DNA of 64,000 bases from Aphelocoma coerulescens (taxonomy: Eukaryota > Chordata > Aves > Passeriformes > Corvidae): contig NW_027183804.1 of NCBI RefSeq assembly GCF_041296385.1, positions 2,604,001 through 2,668,000 of the forward strand, read 5' to 3'. The notes beneath the pieces were generated by a model that worked only from the letters and a program-made list of their open reading frames with translations, was not told where the DNA came from and made no database searches. How positions within the stretch are numbered: the first letter of the stretch is position 1; the number at the start of each line of letters is the position of its first letter. This document shows positions 1 through 11,563 of this stretch, in pieces. The position numbers and the translations under genes are program-made.

Positions 1-740
1 GTGCTGAGGCCTGAGCAGCAGGCCTCAGCCGGAGCTGACCTACAAGATGAACCCTGGCCAATCTGTGACTAACACCCTCAGTATTATTTAGCTAAAAACA
101 GATGACAAAGATGCTTCTGCTAGCCATTTAACGCCAAATGGGCTGCTTTAGAAACTTTCCCATAACCGTGTACAGTTATCTGCAAGAAATGGATAATATA
201 GGAAACTTTCCCCAGCTGACATGAATAAAGGTTTGTTTGCAGGGTGTTTGAGGGGAAACCCTCCCAGGCAAGGCCTGGGCACTGGCCAAGCTGTGGCCCC
301 TGCTGGTTGCAAAGTGTGCCATCAGATCCAGGTGTTTCCGGACTAAAAACTCAATCAAGTTACTTGGACTTCCTGATTTGGGCCTATAAAAGCTGGAGCC
401 ATGTTAGGGGCAAATTTGGAGGCCTCACATACAGGTAGATGCACCCATAGGATTCTCCCAATTGACGGGAAGGGTTCTCCAGATCCTTGCTGCGAAACGG
501 GGCTCCCCAACGACTGCAGATCTGGATGATGGTAAGGTATTTAGGCAGTTGGTGATGCATCTTTCTAAATCACTCTCCTTTCTCTTGGATAGTAATAATT
601 AGGTGCATTACCTTGCTTATTTTTGCTTGTTGCTAAATCCAAGCCCCTAGTTTTACTGAATGTATCGTTTTACATTTGAGGTTCCTTAATTTCACAGTAA
701 AATAAGAGCATTCTTTCCAGTGCTGTCTGTGTCCTTTAAA
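1..740 (+). repeat. LTR-like sequence (probable solo ERV LTR)
   Basis: A TATA box (TATAAAA at 385-391) is followed by a short GC-rich stretch and a GGTAAGG donor-like site near 531, then AT-rich sequence. No long credible coding frame is present. The layout resembles an avian retroviral LTR with its leader, but the left end lies outside the window and no matching LTR or target-site duplication could be found. Ends are approximate and the family is not assigned. Confidence 0.4.
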
Positions 741-2960
741 TCGCCTCTGCCCCTTGGCAGAACAACAGGAGGCCCCTGAGGGGCTGGGGTGGTGGGAAGG
801 CCCGAGGAAGTGGCTGTCAGAGGCCATAAGCAGCCTCCAGGCAGCCGCCTCGTTCCTGCCGCCCGGCTGCTCTGGCGCTTCCCCGAAGCATCTCCCAGGC
901 CTGCGGCAGAAGCCCTCAAGGCCGGGCCTCAGCAGGAGGGTGGGGAGCACCCTGAGGTGCCGAGGCTGGGCTGGCTGGGGACAAGGAGGGCGGGGGGGCC
1001 CTGCTGGGGCACGGCCCCTGGCTGCTGCCAAGAAGGGGCGGTGGGCAGAGGCAGGGCTGGCGGCCAGCCCGGGCCCCCGCGGCTGCCCAGGCCACGGGGC
1101 TGTGACCGAGGCCCCCCTGACACAGAGCTCTGGGCCCGCACAGCTGCTGCCACCATGGGGAGGGCGGCGATGTCTCCTCGAGCAGGGCTGCCGAGTCGCT
1201 GCTGCCGAAACAGCTCTGGACGCCACAGAAACAGCACCAGAGCGTGCACAGGAACAGCAGGAGCCCCAGTGCCGGCACCAGCCCAACAAGGCATCCGCAC
1301 CAGCCGGGACGCCAAACGGGGCCATACTGTGGGCACAGCTGCACGTGGCTTGGCAAAAGGCTCCAGCAGAATTGGCCACAATGGCTTCCTCTTGCCTTGC
1401 CAGCCTCACAGCGACGCTTGGCAGCTTCAGCTGCAGCCTGTGCCCCTGACTGACCAGTGGCCGTGCTTGAGGGCAGACTCGCCTTCCACAGTCAGGCGTC
1501 CCAAGGCAGCGGCATTGGTGCCATCGTGAGAGAGAGACTCTGATGGGACACAAGCCCTGCACTGCAGGTGCCATCCCTCTCCTGCATGCAGGCCCCTTAA
1601 AGACACGTACATGAGCTTCCAAATGAAATCCTGGACTTGTTTGGAACAAAGGAAGATGCAGCTGGCACTAAAGAAAAGCAGGGAGTGCTGGCAGACGTTC
1701 GGGGGCGGAGGGAAGCACTTTGCTGTGTGCAGAGGAGATGGCCCGGTTCACAAGCTCAGGCTTTGCTGCCAGAGGATCCTGCTTTGCTCTTGCTGGAGGC
1801 CATTCCCTACCAGTGCATGGCCCTCCATTGTTCCTGCATCACGACTGCTGGACCTGTGTGTCCCGAGTCCATGTGACAGCAGAAAAGGGTGGGACCTGTG
1901 TGCTTCCAGCGCCTGTCTTGGCTGCTCCTTCAGGGTGCTGGCACCATCATCAGAGACACAGAACAGCTTCTCCTCCCACAGCTATCCCTATCCTCTGCAC
2001 TTCCCCAGGTGTCTCCCTTGATGTTCCCTGGGGAACCTCCCTGTTTGTGGCCGTCCATTGCCCTGCTCAGCAGGGACGCAGTTGTGTTTGGACGTGAGCT
2101 GCCACAGCCAGACACACAGCAACAGGAATGTTGAATATCAGAGGCTGGGACAATTCTTTCATTTCCAGAACGCAAGAAAGACAGAAAAGCACAAGGAAAT
2201 GTCACAGTGTCTCTGTAGAATCTCTTTGCCCTGTGAAACTCAGCAGCTGATGCTGTTCTGGTGCTACTGCTAATCCCTTCCATGAAAAAATTCACTCCAG
2301 GAAGGAGCAACATCTCCTGTCGGATACCAAGTGCTGCCCCCAGTCACTCCAGGTGCTCCTGCCAACAGCCCCCTGTAGGAAGGAGCACAGACCCCAATGC
2401 ACCTTGGCTTTGGCTGCCCTCTGGCAGAGAAGCCCCCGGGGGCACAGGTCTCTGGGGCAGGAGATGGGCACCAGCGCTGCCAGGGCTCGGGGGCGGCAGG
2501 TCTGCTTCGGAGGGGACTCTGCCACCCCTGCTGATTTCAGCGCTCCCCGGGCCCCAGGGGTCAGAGCAGCATTCGCACCCTGGCCCACACATTCCTTGTC
2601 TGTGTCACAGCCCCGGCTTTAGGATGGCCACCGGCCGGGACGTGTCCCAAGGAGGCCGTGCCAGCTTCTGTGGAAGACCCCGAGCCCTTCCCGCGGCGGC
2701 TGCGGCGGCAGCCGTGGGGGCTCCTGGTGCTGCCCTGAGCCCGCAGAGCAGGGGAGCGTTTGCTTATGGCTGGAGCCGATGCTAAAGTTCCTGTTGGGCT
2801 GCCTTAGACACTTGGGGCAAGGCATTCCTTCCAACCTGGGCCACTTGGGGTGGGCTGGGGGCGGCCCCAGGGCAGGTGGGGTGTGTGCAAGGGCCCTTTG
2901 TGACACGGCGCAGCACGGTCACCGTGGGATGGAACGGGACAGGATGTCCCAGGGCCCTTT
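741..2960. other. GC-rich stretch without a recognisable gene
   Basis: Many overlapping open frames occur on both strands, as expected from high GC, but none shows a family motif. A short piece around 1086-1165 resembles the intron end and exon start of the MROH-type gene at about 5203-5295, suggesting it is an old fragment of a related copy. Nothing else was recognised. Confidence 0.5.
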
Positions 2961-3088
2961 GTGACACGTGCTGACATTGGGGCTGGCGGCGAAGCGGCCA
3001 CGCCACAGTGCTCGGAGCACGCGACGGGACAGGACGGGACAGAGCGGTGCCGTGAGGAGCCCCCGCACAGCGCACTCGTTCCTCGCTG

Positions 3089-3485
3089 ACCCGGAGCTTT
3101 TCCGAGGCGTTATTCCTGCAGGTAACCTCGAGGCCAGACCACAGGACTTGGTGACCTGTGGCCTTCTCGAGGCTTCTCTTTTGCAGGTGACCTCGAGGGC
3201 AGACCGTGGGACTTGGTGCCCCGGAGCTTTTCCGAGGCATCTCCCATCCCTGTGGCCGGTGCCCTCAAGGCCAGACCGTTGGCTTTGCTGACCACAATCC
3301 TTGACGAGGAGTCTCCTGTCCTTGTGGCAAGAGCCCTCTGAGACCAGAGTGCAGGACTTGCTGTCCTGTAGCCTTCCTGAGGCTTCTCTGCTGCTGGTGC
3401 CTTCAAGGCACAAGTGCAGGACTTGTTCACTCAGAGCTTTCCCCAGGCATCTCTCTTGAAGGTGCCCTCGAGGCCAGACTGTGGC
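3089..3485 (+). repeat. Degenerate ~65-bp tandem repeat at the 5' end of the MROH gene
   Basis: Six imperfect units of about 58-73 bp share the order GGAGCTTTTCCGAGGC, a TCTC-rich block, GTGACCTCGAGGCCAGAC and a GGACTTGGTGAC-like tail. The last unit ends nine or fewer bases before the ATG at 3486, so the repeat forms the proximal 5' UTR or promoter. Whether it is transcribed is inferred only from position. Confidence 0.7.
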
Positions 3486-6400
3486 ATGGCGGGCAGATTC
3501 CGTGGCCTGTTCAAAGTGTTCAGGGGGAAAAAAGGCCCTGGAGCTGCCCCAGCACAACAGCCCGAAGAGCTGGAGCAGTTCCAGCCACAGCAGGATGGTG
3601 AGTGACAGAGCTGGGCCACAGGGCTGATGGCAGCAGCCAGCTTGGTGCCTCCCATCCCATCCCATCCCATCCCATCCCATCCCATCCCATCCCATCCCAT
3701 CCCATCCCATCCCATCCCATCCCATCCCATCCCATCCCTGGAGAACAGGCCCATGGATAGGACGGAAGAGGGGCCAGGCCAGACCCCCTGCAGCAGCCGT
3801 GCTCCATCCCCTGGGCATCCCGGGGCTGTCCCTGCCTGGGGAGCGCAGGGCTGGGCTGCGTTCTCCGGCCTCTCCCGCAGCCCCTCAGCTCTGGCTGCGC
3901 TCCCTCTTTGCCAGATGCAGCCCTGGACCGGACACAAGAGCAGGACCGTGCCCACGGCCACTTCCGGAGAAGAACAGCGCAGGTACCTGCAGCCATCCCC
4001 ACCTGGGCTGGGCCTGCTGTCGCTGCTCAGCCGAGCACCGCGCCTGGAGCACCCCTTGGAACATCCCTCTCTTCCCTGTCCTCTGTTCTCCTGCAGATGT
4101 TCCGGAAGTTCATCCGCATTCGACGTGGAAAGACCAGCACCACAGCAACTGAGGGCACAGCTGAGCCTGACTCTGGGCTGACCGAGCTCCAGGCAGAGCC
4201 TGGTGTCAGCACAGATTCACCTGAGTGCTCAGAAGACTCTGACAGTCCCATGAATGATCACACGGCGAAGACTCTCATGGCAGGGACTGAGGACATGGGA
4301 GGGACTGAGGATATGGCAGTGACAAAGGACATGGCAGGGACTGAGGACATGGGAGGGACTGAGGATATGGCAGTGACTGAGGATATGGGAGGGACTGAGG
4401 ATATGGCAGTGACAAAGGACATGGCAGGGACTGAGGACATGGGAGGGACTGAGGATATGGCAGTGACAAAGGACATGGCAGGGACTGAGGACATGGGAGG
4501 GACTGAGGATATGGCAGTGACAAAGGACATGGCAGGGACTGAGGACGTGGCAGGGACTGAGGACATGGCCATCACAAACACCGACACCAGAGAGACTCAG
4601 GGCATCGCAAATCCTGACACCACGCCCACTCCCACTGGGATTCATGCTCCCGAACTGGATTTTTTTGAAGAGAGTGCTGTTTCTCCTCAGCAGCAGGTAA
4701 GCAGCCTGGGGCCAGGGCTGGACACTCCAAGGATCGTGTGCCCCCTCAAGCCACGGCTTCTGGGCCCCCTCAGCTTTTGAGACCAGAGCAGTGAGTTGAG
4801 AAGGGAAGCATTTCTTGGGGGCGGCTGGGGAAGTTGCTCCCTTGGACAGTGCTCCGAGTCTTCCCCATGCCTCCTCCAGGTGCCAGCCATGGTGAGGAAC
4901 ATTCACCAGAGACTCGGGTTCCATGTCACTGTGGATGCCAGGCTGCCCATTAACCTTCTGAGGCTGGCTGAAGAGCACCCCGCTGATGTGGTGCTGACCC
5001 TCCTGCGCTGTGCCCCATCGTGCGACAGGTACGGGGCCCAGCTGCCTTGAGAGCTCAGGGCTCACCAGCCCTTAGGGCCCATTGCCCTGTGCCGCCTGTC
5101 CTATGGGGTCTGCCAGACAGGCGGAGAGCTCCAGGACCCTCGGGCCCCTCTGTTTCCTGAGCCTGCTGCATGCTCCCTCCCTGCCCCTCAGGGCACCGGG
5201 GCTCTGTCACCTGGGCCCCCACAGCTGCACAGGGCATGGTACTGTGACTGAGACGCCCCTGACTCAGAGCTCTGATCCCACAGAGCTGCCACAATGATGT
5301 GGAGACTCATAGGCTTGTCAGCCAGCACACTGGAGAAGGTGCTGCCAACACTGCTCTGTGTGATGGAGGACTGGCCTCTGCACAGCATGTCCACCTCTGA
5401 TGGGGACGACACACCTGTCCTTGCCCTGGCTGTGAGTTTCTGGAACTGGCCTTTGTTCACCCCCAAGCTGCCGCTCCAGCAGCTCTCCATCCTCTCCCTG
5501 CCTCAGGCGCTGGGTGAAACCTGGGCTAGGGGCAGGCTCAGGGGGGCATCAGTCCTGGTACTCCCCCTGCGTCTCCCCTCGGGCCCTGCCACATGGACAG
5601 CTCGGCACTGAGCGCTGTCTCGGGCTGCTTCTTTTGCAGGCAACTCTGGCGCTGTGGGTGATTGTCCAGGTGCCTCGGTGCCACGAGGCAATGAACCTTT
5701 ACTCCTCCCGCATCTTTGTGGCTCTGCTCTCCCATGTTGTCATCACCACACAGCAGACGCCAGAGGAAGTTGATCACTTCTGGAGAGCGTGCCGGGAGGA
5801 ACACGGCCTTCCCACCAACCCCAACAGGTCCCAGTCCTCCTGTCCTTCCCATGCCCTTGTGGCCAGCACCAGTGCTCCCAGTGTGACCTGGGCTTTGCTC
5901 TGCACACAGGTTTGCAGTGCAGGCCATGAAGGCTCTGCTCTGTCAACTGCGCTGTGACAATGAGGTGGTGGCTGTGGAGCGCAAGCGTGGCTGGGACACG
6001 CTGCTGTGTGCTGACACCCAGCACTATGCAGTGGGTGTGCTGGCCAGGTGAGACCCCCTTCTCCCCACTGCCCCCGGCACTTGTGCCCTGTGCCCGAGGT
6101 GCCCCACATCGTCCTTGTGGCCATGGGCCAGAGGGCCTGGTCAATGAGGGATGGCCAAGGGCACTGGAAAAGGCTGGAGAAGGGTGCTCAGGAGCAGCCA
6201 CCTCCCAGAGCACCCACATCCCCTGCAGGGATGCTGGGGAAAGACCAGACCTCTGTGAGTCAGTCCTGGGAGATGTTTGCCCCTCACATCAGGGTCTTGG
6301 TGCGTTTTTTCCTCTGCCAGAGAGATGCGCCAGGTCTTGATGCCTTTGTGTTCCCGCATCACACTCCACCTGCTCAGGCTGCTCAGCAGGGAGGAGCCAC

Positions 6401-9389
6401 GCTGGGATCTGCCCTTCCTGGCATTCCTTGTGGAGGTGAGCCTGACGGCCAGCGCTGCCTCGCTGAGCTGCCTCCCGCCTCTCTGCCCTCTCGTAGCTGC
6501 AGCTGCCTGGGACGGTGCCCACGCCCTGCGCTGCTGCCTGGGCCCAGCCCTGGGCGGTTCCGGGCTCCTGCCGGCCGGCTCCCCTGTCACTGCCCTGTGC
6601 CTTTCAGGTCCTCGAGTGCCTGGACTTGAGGGAATGCGGTGACAGTGTCCTGGAGATGATGTCCAGGTACCTGCTGAGCGAGTGCAGGCAGAGATGTCGC
6701 CTGGCACTCAGAGGCCTCGTGGTGCTCAGCAAGGATCCCGCGATGGTGAGAAGGCGGCAGCGGCTGAAGCTGCGCTGGGGAAAGCAGTCACATGGGCTTG
6801 GCTGGGCTTCAGGAGCTGAGGCAGCTGCTCCCAGCTCTCCTGCCTCCCGGCTCAGCTGCCCCAGTGCTTCGGGACAGGCCTTTGGCCTCCGGGCCCTGCG
6901 GCAGCAGGGTGGGCTTGCAGGGCCAGGGTGGTGTAGGCAGTGCAGCCGTTCATGGCTTCACAGCACAGCCTTGTGTTCCACACAGGCCAGAAGGATGGGC
7001 AGCCTGTCCCAACGGCTGGTGGAGCTGCTGGATGATGCAGACGGAGAGGTGGTCAGGATGTCCCTCTCTGTGTTCATGAATGTGCTGGAGAACAAAGACA
7101 TCCTGGTATCCAGCACCACCGCCCCGAAACTGGCTGAGGCGCTCCTGCCACTCTTTGCAAATGTAAGGCTCTGTGCCCCAGCCATAGGCACTGGGTGCTG
7201 CCCAGAAATGCTGTGCCTTTTGCATTTTCAGGCTTTTGCCTAGGTGGGCCTGGAGTAGTTTGATGCCTTTTCCTGGTCTTAAAATCAAGAGTCAAACACG
7301 CTTAGAAGGGAGAAAGGGCTTTTACCTCTGTATTTATTATAAGGATCCTTAGGTGCACCACGCCCACGTGGAATGGGCCAAAATGCGCCCCGCAATGCAC
7401 ACACACGATAGATTGGGTATAACATTATAGATCTTACTAATTAGCATATCTATCAAAGATTCCCCAGTGAGAGGCTCAATTGAGCCCCCCTTCCCAAGGA
7501 ACCTTCCCCCTCGATGGTCCTATCTTAGTTGACAAAATGTGTTCTGGAGAGGACCTTGGTGTCTGGCGTTTCTAAGATGTTTAGTCTCCTAGCTTAACAA
7601 AATAAGTCTAAGAATGTAGGCTAAAAAACACTAAGAATACAAAAAGCTATAAAAAGGTATATAAACAGGGTATGAAAGAAAAGGCAAAAAACTCATCATG
7701 GCATCAAGTTGGTTTCCTTTCCTCCAGGACAACAGCCATGTGCAGCTGCTCTCCATTCACCTCTTCTCCAAGGTGATGGAGTTGGTAGTGGAGGAGGGAA
7801 AAAAGCCCCTGAAGACGATTGTGAACCAGAGCCTTTACCCACTTTTAATCTATGGGGATGATGAGAACTGGCGTGTGGCAAAGGTAAGGTTTTGTGGGAT
7901 GCTGCTGCATCCCTGCGAGGGGGCTCGGCTGCCTCCAGCCCTGGCGCCTCCCGGGCTGCAGCCTCCTCCCAGCCTTGGCACAGGGACACGAGTCCTGTGC
8001 CCTGGGCCGTGGTGCCATCTCTGGGTCTCTGCTGCTCTCCAGGCTTCTCGCGAAACACTGATTTGTGCAGCCAAGTTCCTGAAGAGGACAGATCTCGAGC
8101 AGCTGCTGAAGAAGGACCAGAGGTTGAAGTTTGCCGAGTGCCTGGTAAGGACTGCCTGGAAGCCCAAGCTGAGCCTGGAGAAGCCCCCTGCCCCTGGTGC
8201 CCAGTGTGGGGTTGGCTGCGGTGCTGCACCAGGAGCGCCAGCCTGCGCCCCACACGCCGCTCCCTTGCCTGGGCTCTTCTCCAGGCTCCTGTGGCCCCGA
8301 GCCGGCTGCCGATGGAGCCCCGGCCCCGCTGGGCCGTGGCGCGGGGCGGCACCGCGGCTCCCCGGGCAGCAGCCGGCCCTCGGCCCCCTCCAGAGCCCGG
8401 CGCCAGCGGCTGCTGGCCGGGCCTCGGGGCCGTGCGGGCAGGGGAGGCCAGGGCTGGGCGCAGAGAGCCCGGCCAAGGGCTGAGCCCGCGCCAACCCTTC
8501 CCTCCTGGCGCTCTCTGCAGCTGGCAGCGGACAGGAGCCGAGCGGCCGAGCTCCTGCACCAGGCCCTGCCGTTCGTGGGCAGCCCACAGGAGTCCCTGCG
8601 GGAGGCGGCCGCCAGGTTCATGGGTGAGCCACGAGCCCGGGGCCCCTCCCCGCCCCGCCGCAGCTCGGCCCCAGCCCCGGCTGCTGCCCCGGCAGCGGGA
8701 TCCGGGCCCGGGGCCGTGCAGCCCCGCCTGCCCTCGGGGCCGCTGCCGCCCTCTCGCAGCCGTGCCCTCGGGCGTCAGGATGCGGCACGGGCCCGGGCTG
8801 AGCCCTGCCAGGGCAGGAGAGCGAGTGGCCACGGGGCTGGCAGCGCCGCTGCGAGGGAGCTGTGCTGCGGGGCCGTGACCGCCTCTGTGCTCCCAGGGAC
8901 TGCCAGGGTGCTCTTGAGGGGGCAGAAGGAAGAGCTCCAGGTCCTCAGTGAGGGTGAGTGAGGGCAGCGGGCTGTCAGCAGGGGCTGGCGGGGGCGAGCT
9001 GCAATGCCTGGCTCGGGAGCTGCAATCCCTGCCCTGGCTGTGGGGGGCTTTGCTCCATGTGTGGACTCGGGGTGACGTGGGCAGAGCACAGAGAGATTTC
9101 AGGGACACGGTGGGGAGCTCCATGGCCAGCACCTTCTGGCTGATCTCCTTGGCCCCTGCTGTCTTCTGGCCATGGCAGGAGCTGGGTGAGATGGCCCTGG
9201 CAGGAAGGTCTGCTTGGATTCCCGCAGATCCAGGCTCTGACCGTGGCTCTGTTCCTGTCTCTTCCAGCCCTTCAAGCCCTGAGGAGAGATGACAGCCCTT
9301 CCCAGACAAACATCGTAGTTCAGGAAATATTCAACAAAAGAGCTGCAGAACTACGTTCATCTGCTGGCTCAGAACCAGAGTCCCTTTAA
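3486..9389 (+). CDS. Maestro heat-like repeat (MROH) family protein, 15 exons
   Basis: Exons read as 3486-3597, 3915-3982, 4097-4696, 4880-5028, 5284-5431, 5640-5827, 5910-6047, 6321-6435, 6608-6745, 6986-7162, 7728-7883, 8043-8144, 8521-8623, 8897-8953 and 9268-9389. Each internal boundary has an AG acceptor and GT donor. Phases agree throughout, giving 790 aa ending in TAA. The short basic N-terminus is followed by an acidic repeat encoded by exon 3. From about residue 261 the protein is helical HEAT-type repeats with MROH-like wording such as LLRLAEEHPADVVLTLLRCAP and QRLVELLDDADGEVVRMSLS. This is the songbird-expanded MROH type; its biochemical function is unknown to me. The start is the ATG opening exon 1. 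Alternatives are a non-expressed but intact duplicate. Intron 10 carries a solo LTR. Confidence 0.85.
3651..3735. repeat. (CCCAT)17 microsatellite in MROH intron 1
   Basis: Seventeen perfect CCCAT units lie in the first intron of the MROH-type gene. The minus strand reads GGGAT repeatedly, a pattern of G3 runs separated by two bases that is compatible with G-quadruplex formation. The same motif in the opposite orientation occurs at 24436-24550. Confidence 0.95.
4275..4566 (+). repeat. 18-bp coding minisatellite in MROH exon 3
   Basis: About sixteen units of 18 bp encode the hexapeptide pattern G/V-T-E/K-D-M-A/G. Three successive variants repeat as a higher-order 54-bp block. All unit changes keep the frame, so copy-number variation would alter protein length without disrupting it. 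The encoded segment is acidic and methionine-rich, lying between the basic N-terminus and the helical repeats. Confidence 0.9.
7261..7706 (-). mobile_element. Solo LTR in MROH intron 10
   Basis: The element is bounded by TGATGCC at the left and its inverse GGCATCA at the right, and is flanked by AGTT on both sides (7257-7260 and 7707-7710), consistent with a 4-bp target-site duplication. A polyadenylation signal on the minus strand lies near the left end (about 7338). Read on the minus strand it has the U3-R-U5 order expected of an LTR. Its right end is only 21 bp from the next exon. Confidence 0.8.
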
Positions 9390-9602
9390 GACCTCCAGAT
9401 ATCCTGCAAGATGAGACCATCTGGAGACAGAGTAGAGCAGCTGGACCTCCAGGCACAGCTGATGCTGGTCACAGCTGAGCCTGTGGAAAGCTCCCATAGC
9501 TCCTGCCCTCCCTCCCTTTTGACAGCTCCATCCCTCCAGCCCTCAGACCCTGCCCATCCCCTTTTTTCCTCCCAGCTCATCCCCTTCGCTTCGCCTCCTA
9601 TT

Positions 9603-9608
9603 AATAAA
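9603..9608 (+). promoter_or_regulatory. Polyadenylation signal of the MROH gene
   Basis: AATAAA lies 214 bp after the stop codon and is the first such signal in the 3' region. It supports a 3' UTR of roughly 240 bp. Confidence 0.75.
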
Positions 9609-9639
9609 CAGTTTGGCTTCTTCACTTGATCTGCATCTC

Positions 9640-10100
9640 TGTGGTGCTGAAGCGGCGCAAAACCTGAGCCCTGGGACACACAGGCCTCTCCTGCCGCTCT
9701 CTTCCGTGCTATTACTGCAACCCTAGGGTATATCACAATGTCCCTCAGCCGTAGGGAGGAGGAGAGAAGATCCAGCAGGCAGGAATTGTGCAGCAAGATT
9801 GATTTATTTAATTATTTTACAAACTCTTTCATAAACTTTTTTCTTCATAGTCTAATTGGACAAAGGATCAGCCACCCCTTGGGGTGATTGGCTAAAATCC
9901 TAAAGCATCCATTGTCAAAATATTTTTCTACTGTACTATAAACAAGACTTTTCAAGGCTGCAGGTGTTTGGTTGTTTACATAACTCTGCTGCCTCTTCTG
10001 TGAGAGAGAAAAGTCTCTCACGGGCTTAGAAAATAGCAAGAAAATCCTTGCTAGCAGCGTTTTTGTATCCACACCATGCCATATTTTATGCAGAGACACA
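9640..10100 (-). mobile_element. Probable solo LTR
   Basis: On the minus strand the stretch starts TGTGTCTC at 10100, carries AATAAA near 9807 and ends CACCACA at 9640, as expected for an avian ERV LTR. No paired internal sequence was found and no target-site duplication was evident, so the ends are approximate. It lies directly after the MROH polyadenylation site. Confidence 0.5.
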
Positions 10101-10547
10101 GAGGAACGAGGGCAGCTCAGGCTGGAAAGGTCCCTGTCCTGAAGGTCCAGTTCCACAACACTGTGGAGTCAGAGGTCTTGCTGAGCACCCCGAAGGCCCT
10201 GGATTTTAGAACAGCCAACAGGAGTATGCTCCGGAGGCAGCTGTGAGGGATTCCGTGGCAAGCCTCCACAGAGGGCAAAGGAGCTTGGAATGCTGGAAGC
10301 TTTCAAGAGCAGCTTCCTGAAAGCACAGCAGTGCTCCATCCCTGCACGGGATCAGGGAGAGGGCAGAACCAGAGACCATCCGGGCTTAACAGTGGCCTCT
10401 GGGTGTTTGCCTACGAGCAAACGAAGCAGCAGCACAGTGGCCGAGACTCGGACGCGCGACCATCCCGGTGTCCGGAGCGCTGTCAGGCAGTGTTGGGATC
10501 CTGGGGGCGGTTCTGGTCTCCACAAGTGTGGAATTGCAGCCCCTGCT
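10101..10547. other. Intergenic sequence, nothing recognised
   Basis: This stretch holds no convincing coding frame. It may be part of the neighbouring LTR's U5 or a separate insertion; no repeat of it was noticed elsewhere in the window. Confidence 0.4.
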
Positions 10548-11372
10548 GATGCCTTGAGAGGCCACCTAAAAACAGAGGCTAGACCAGAATAAGGGAATAA
10601 AGGTAGGTATTTATTTGAAAGGCCTTCAAAGGTACATCCAGGGTAGCCAGAGGCTACTGCCAAGAGGGACCCCAAGATGGACAACAGGTCACGAGTTCTT
10701 CACAGTTTTGTAAGTTTGGTTCATTTGCATATGTGCCAGTTTGGCCAAATTTAGAAATATATCCTCTGAGAGAAGGCACAACCACCCCTCCCCTGAACCT
10801 GGTTCAGGAAAAAATAAGTTTTCCTCAAAGGAAAGTGAAGGAGATAAAAACTATTTCTTTAACGAACACACGGGAAAAGGAAAATAATGCTAAATAATAC
10901 AATCTTTCAGTGTGGAGGAAAAACCTGAGAAAATGTTAGAGTCCTTCCTTTGGTCTCCTCGGAGCTGGGGCTTGGGCCAGGGCCAGGCCCTCTGTGCTCG
11001 GTGGCAAGTCCTCCCAATGTGCTCTGATATTGAAGCAGTCCATCAGAAAAGGGAGAAAATCCAAAATTCCAGGGAATGAAAAAAAAATCAGCTCTCAGTC
11101 TCCCTTTGGAGAAAAAGAAGCTGAAGAACTGGCCAAAAGCTGACCAGGGAAGCAGCAAGCTGGGTGCCTCCTCCCTCCCCTGCTGCAGCTGGGAAAAAGA
11201 AAGTCCCTATCTCTGTGTGACCTTGAACAAGCTGCAAACTGCTTTGAAAAAGTTTTGCTCAGTTTTTCCTTCCCCCTCTCAGGCTCAGTTTAGAGGCACA
11301 GAAAGGCACAAAGTTAATTTCTGGGCATAGGGCAGTGATATGGGATACACATCACAAAGTCACCCCAAGACA
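10548..11372 (-). mobile_element. 3' LTR of the class III-like ERV
   Basis: Read on the minus strand it begins TGTCTTGGGG at 11372, directly after a purine tract (about 11373-11390 in complement), carries AATAAA near 10607-10612, and ends GGCATCA at 10548. A second copy of its first ~620 bp lies at 53191-53812 in the opposite orientation. The downstream limit is inferred from the terminal CA and may be off. Confidence 0.65.
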
Positions 11373-11443
11373 TTCCACCCCTTATCCCATATCACTGGCT
11401 CAATGCCCAAACTAAGATATTCTAACTCTACACACACACATCA

Positions 11444-11488
<45 letters not shown>
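11444..11488. repeat. (ACATAT)n microsatellite
   Basis: About seven uninterrupted ACATAT units lie between the ERV polypurine tract and the end of the integrase frame. Confidence 0.9.
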
Positions 11489-11490
<2 letters not shown>

Positions 11491-11563
11491 CAGCTATGTA
11501 CGAACAGTGACAGAGACAATCAGCAAGCAGTGGTACACAGGCATTCCACATTACAGATGGTTT

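Noticed and set aside
633..1649. 338-codon minus-strand frame and overlapping plus frames
   Set aside because: GC-rich low-complexity sequence with many overlapping frames and no motif.
4229..5065. Minus-strand frames with repeating CHVLSP or SVPAM patterns
   Set aside because: They are the reverse reading of the coding minisatellite in MROH exon 3.
7696..9309. 537-codon minus-strand open frame
   Set aside because: It is antisense to well-supported MROH exons, crosses their introns and has no family motif; high GC explains its length.
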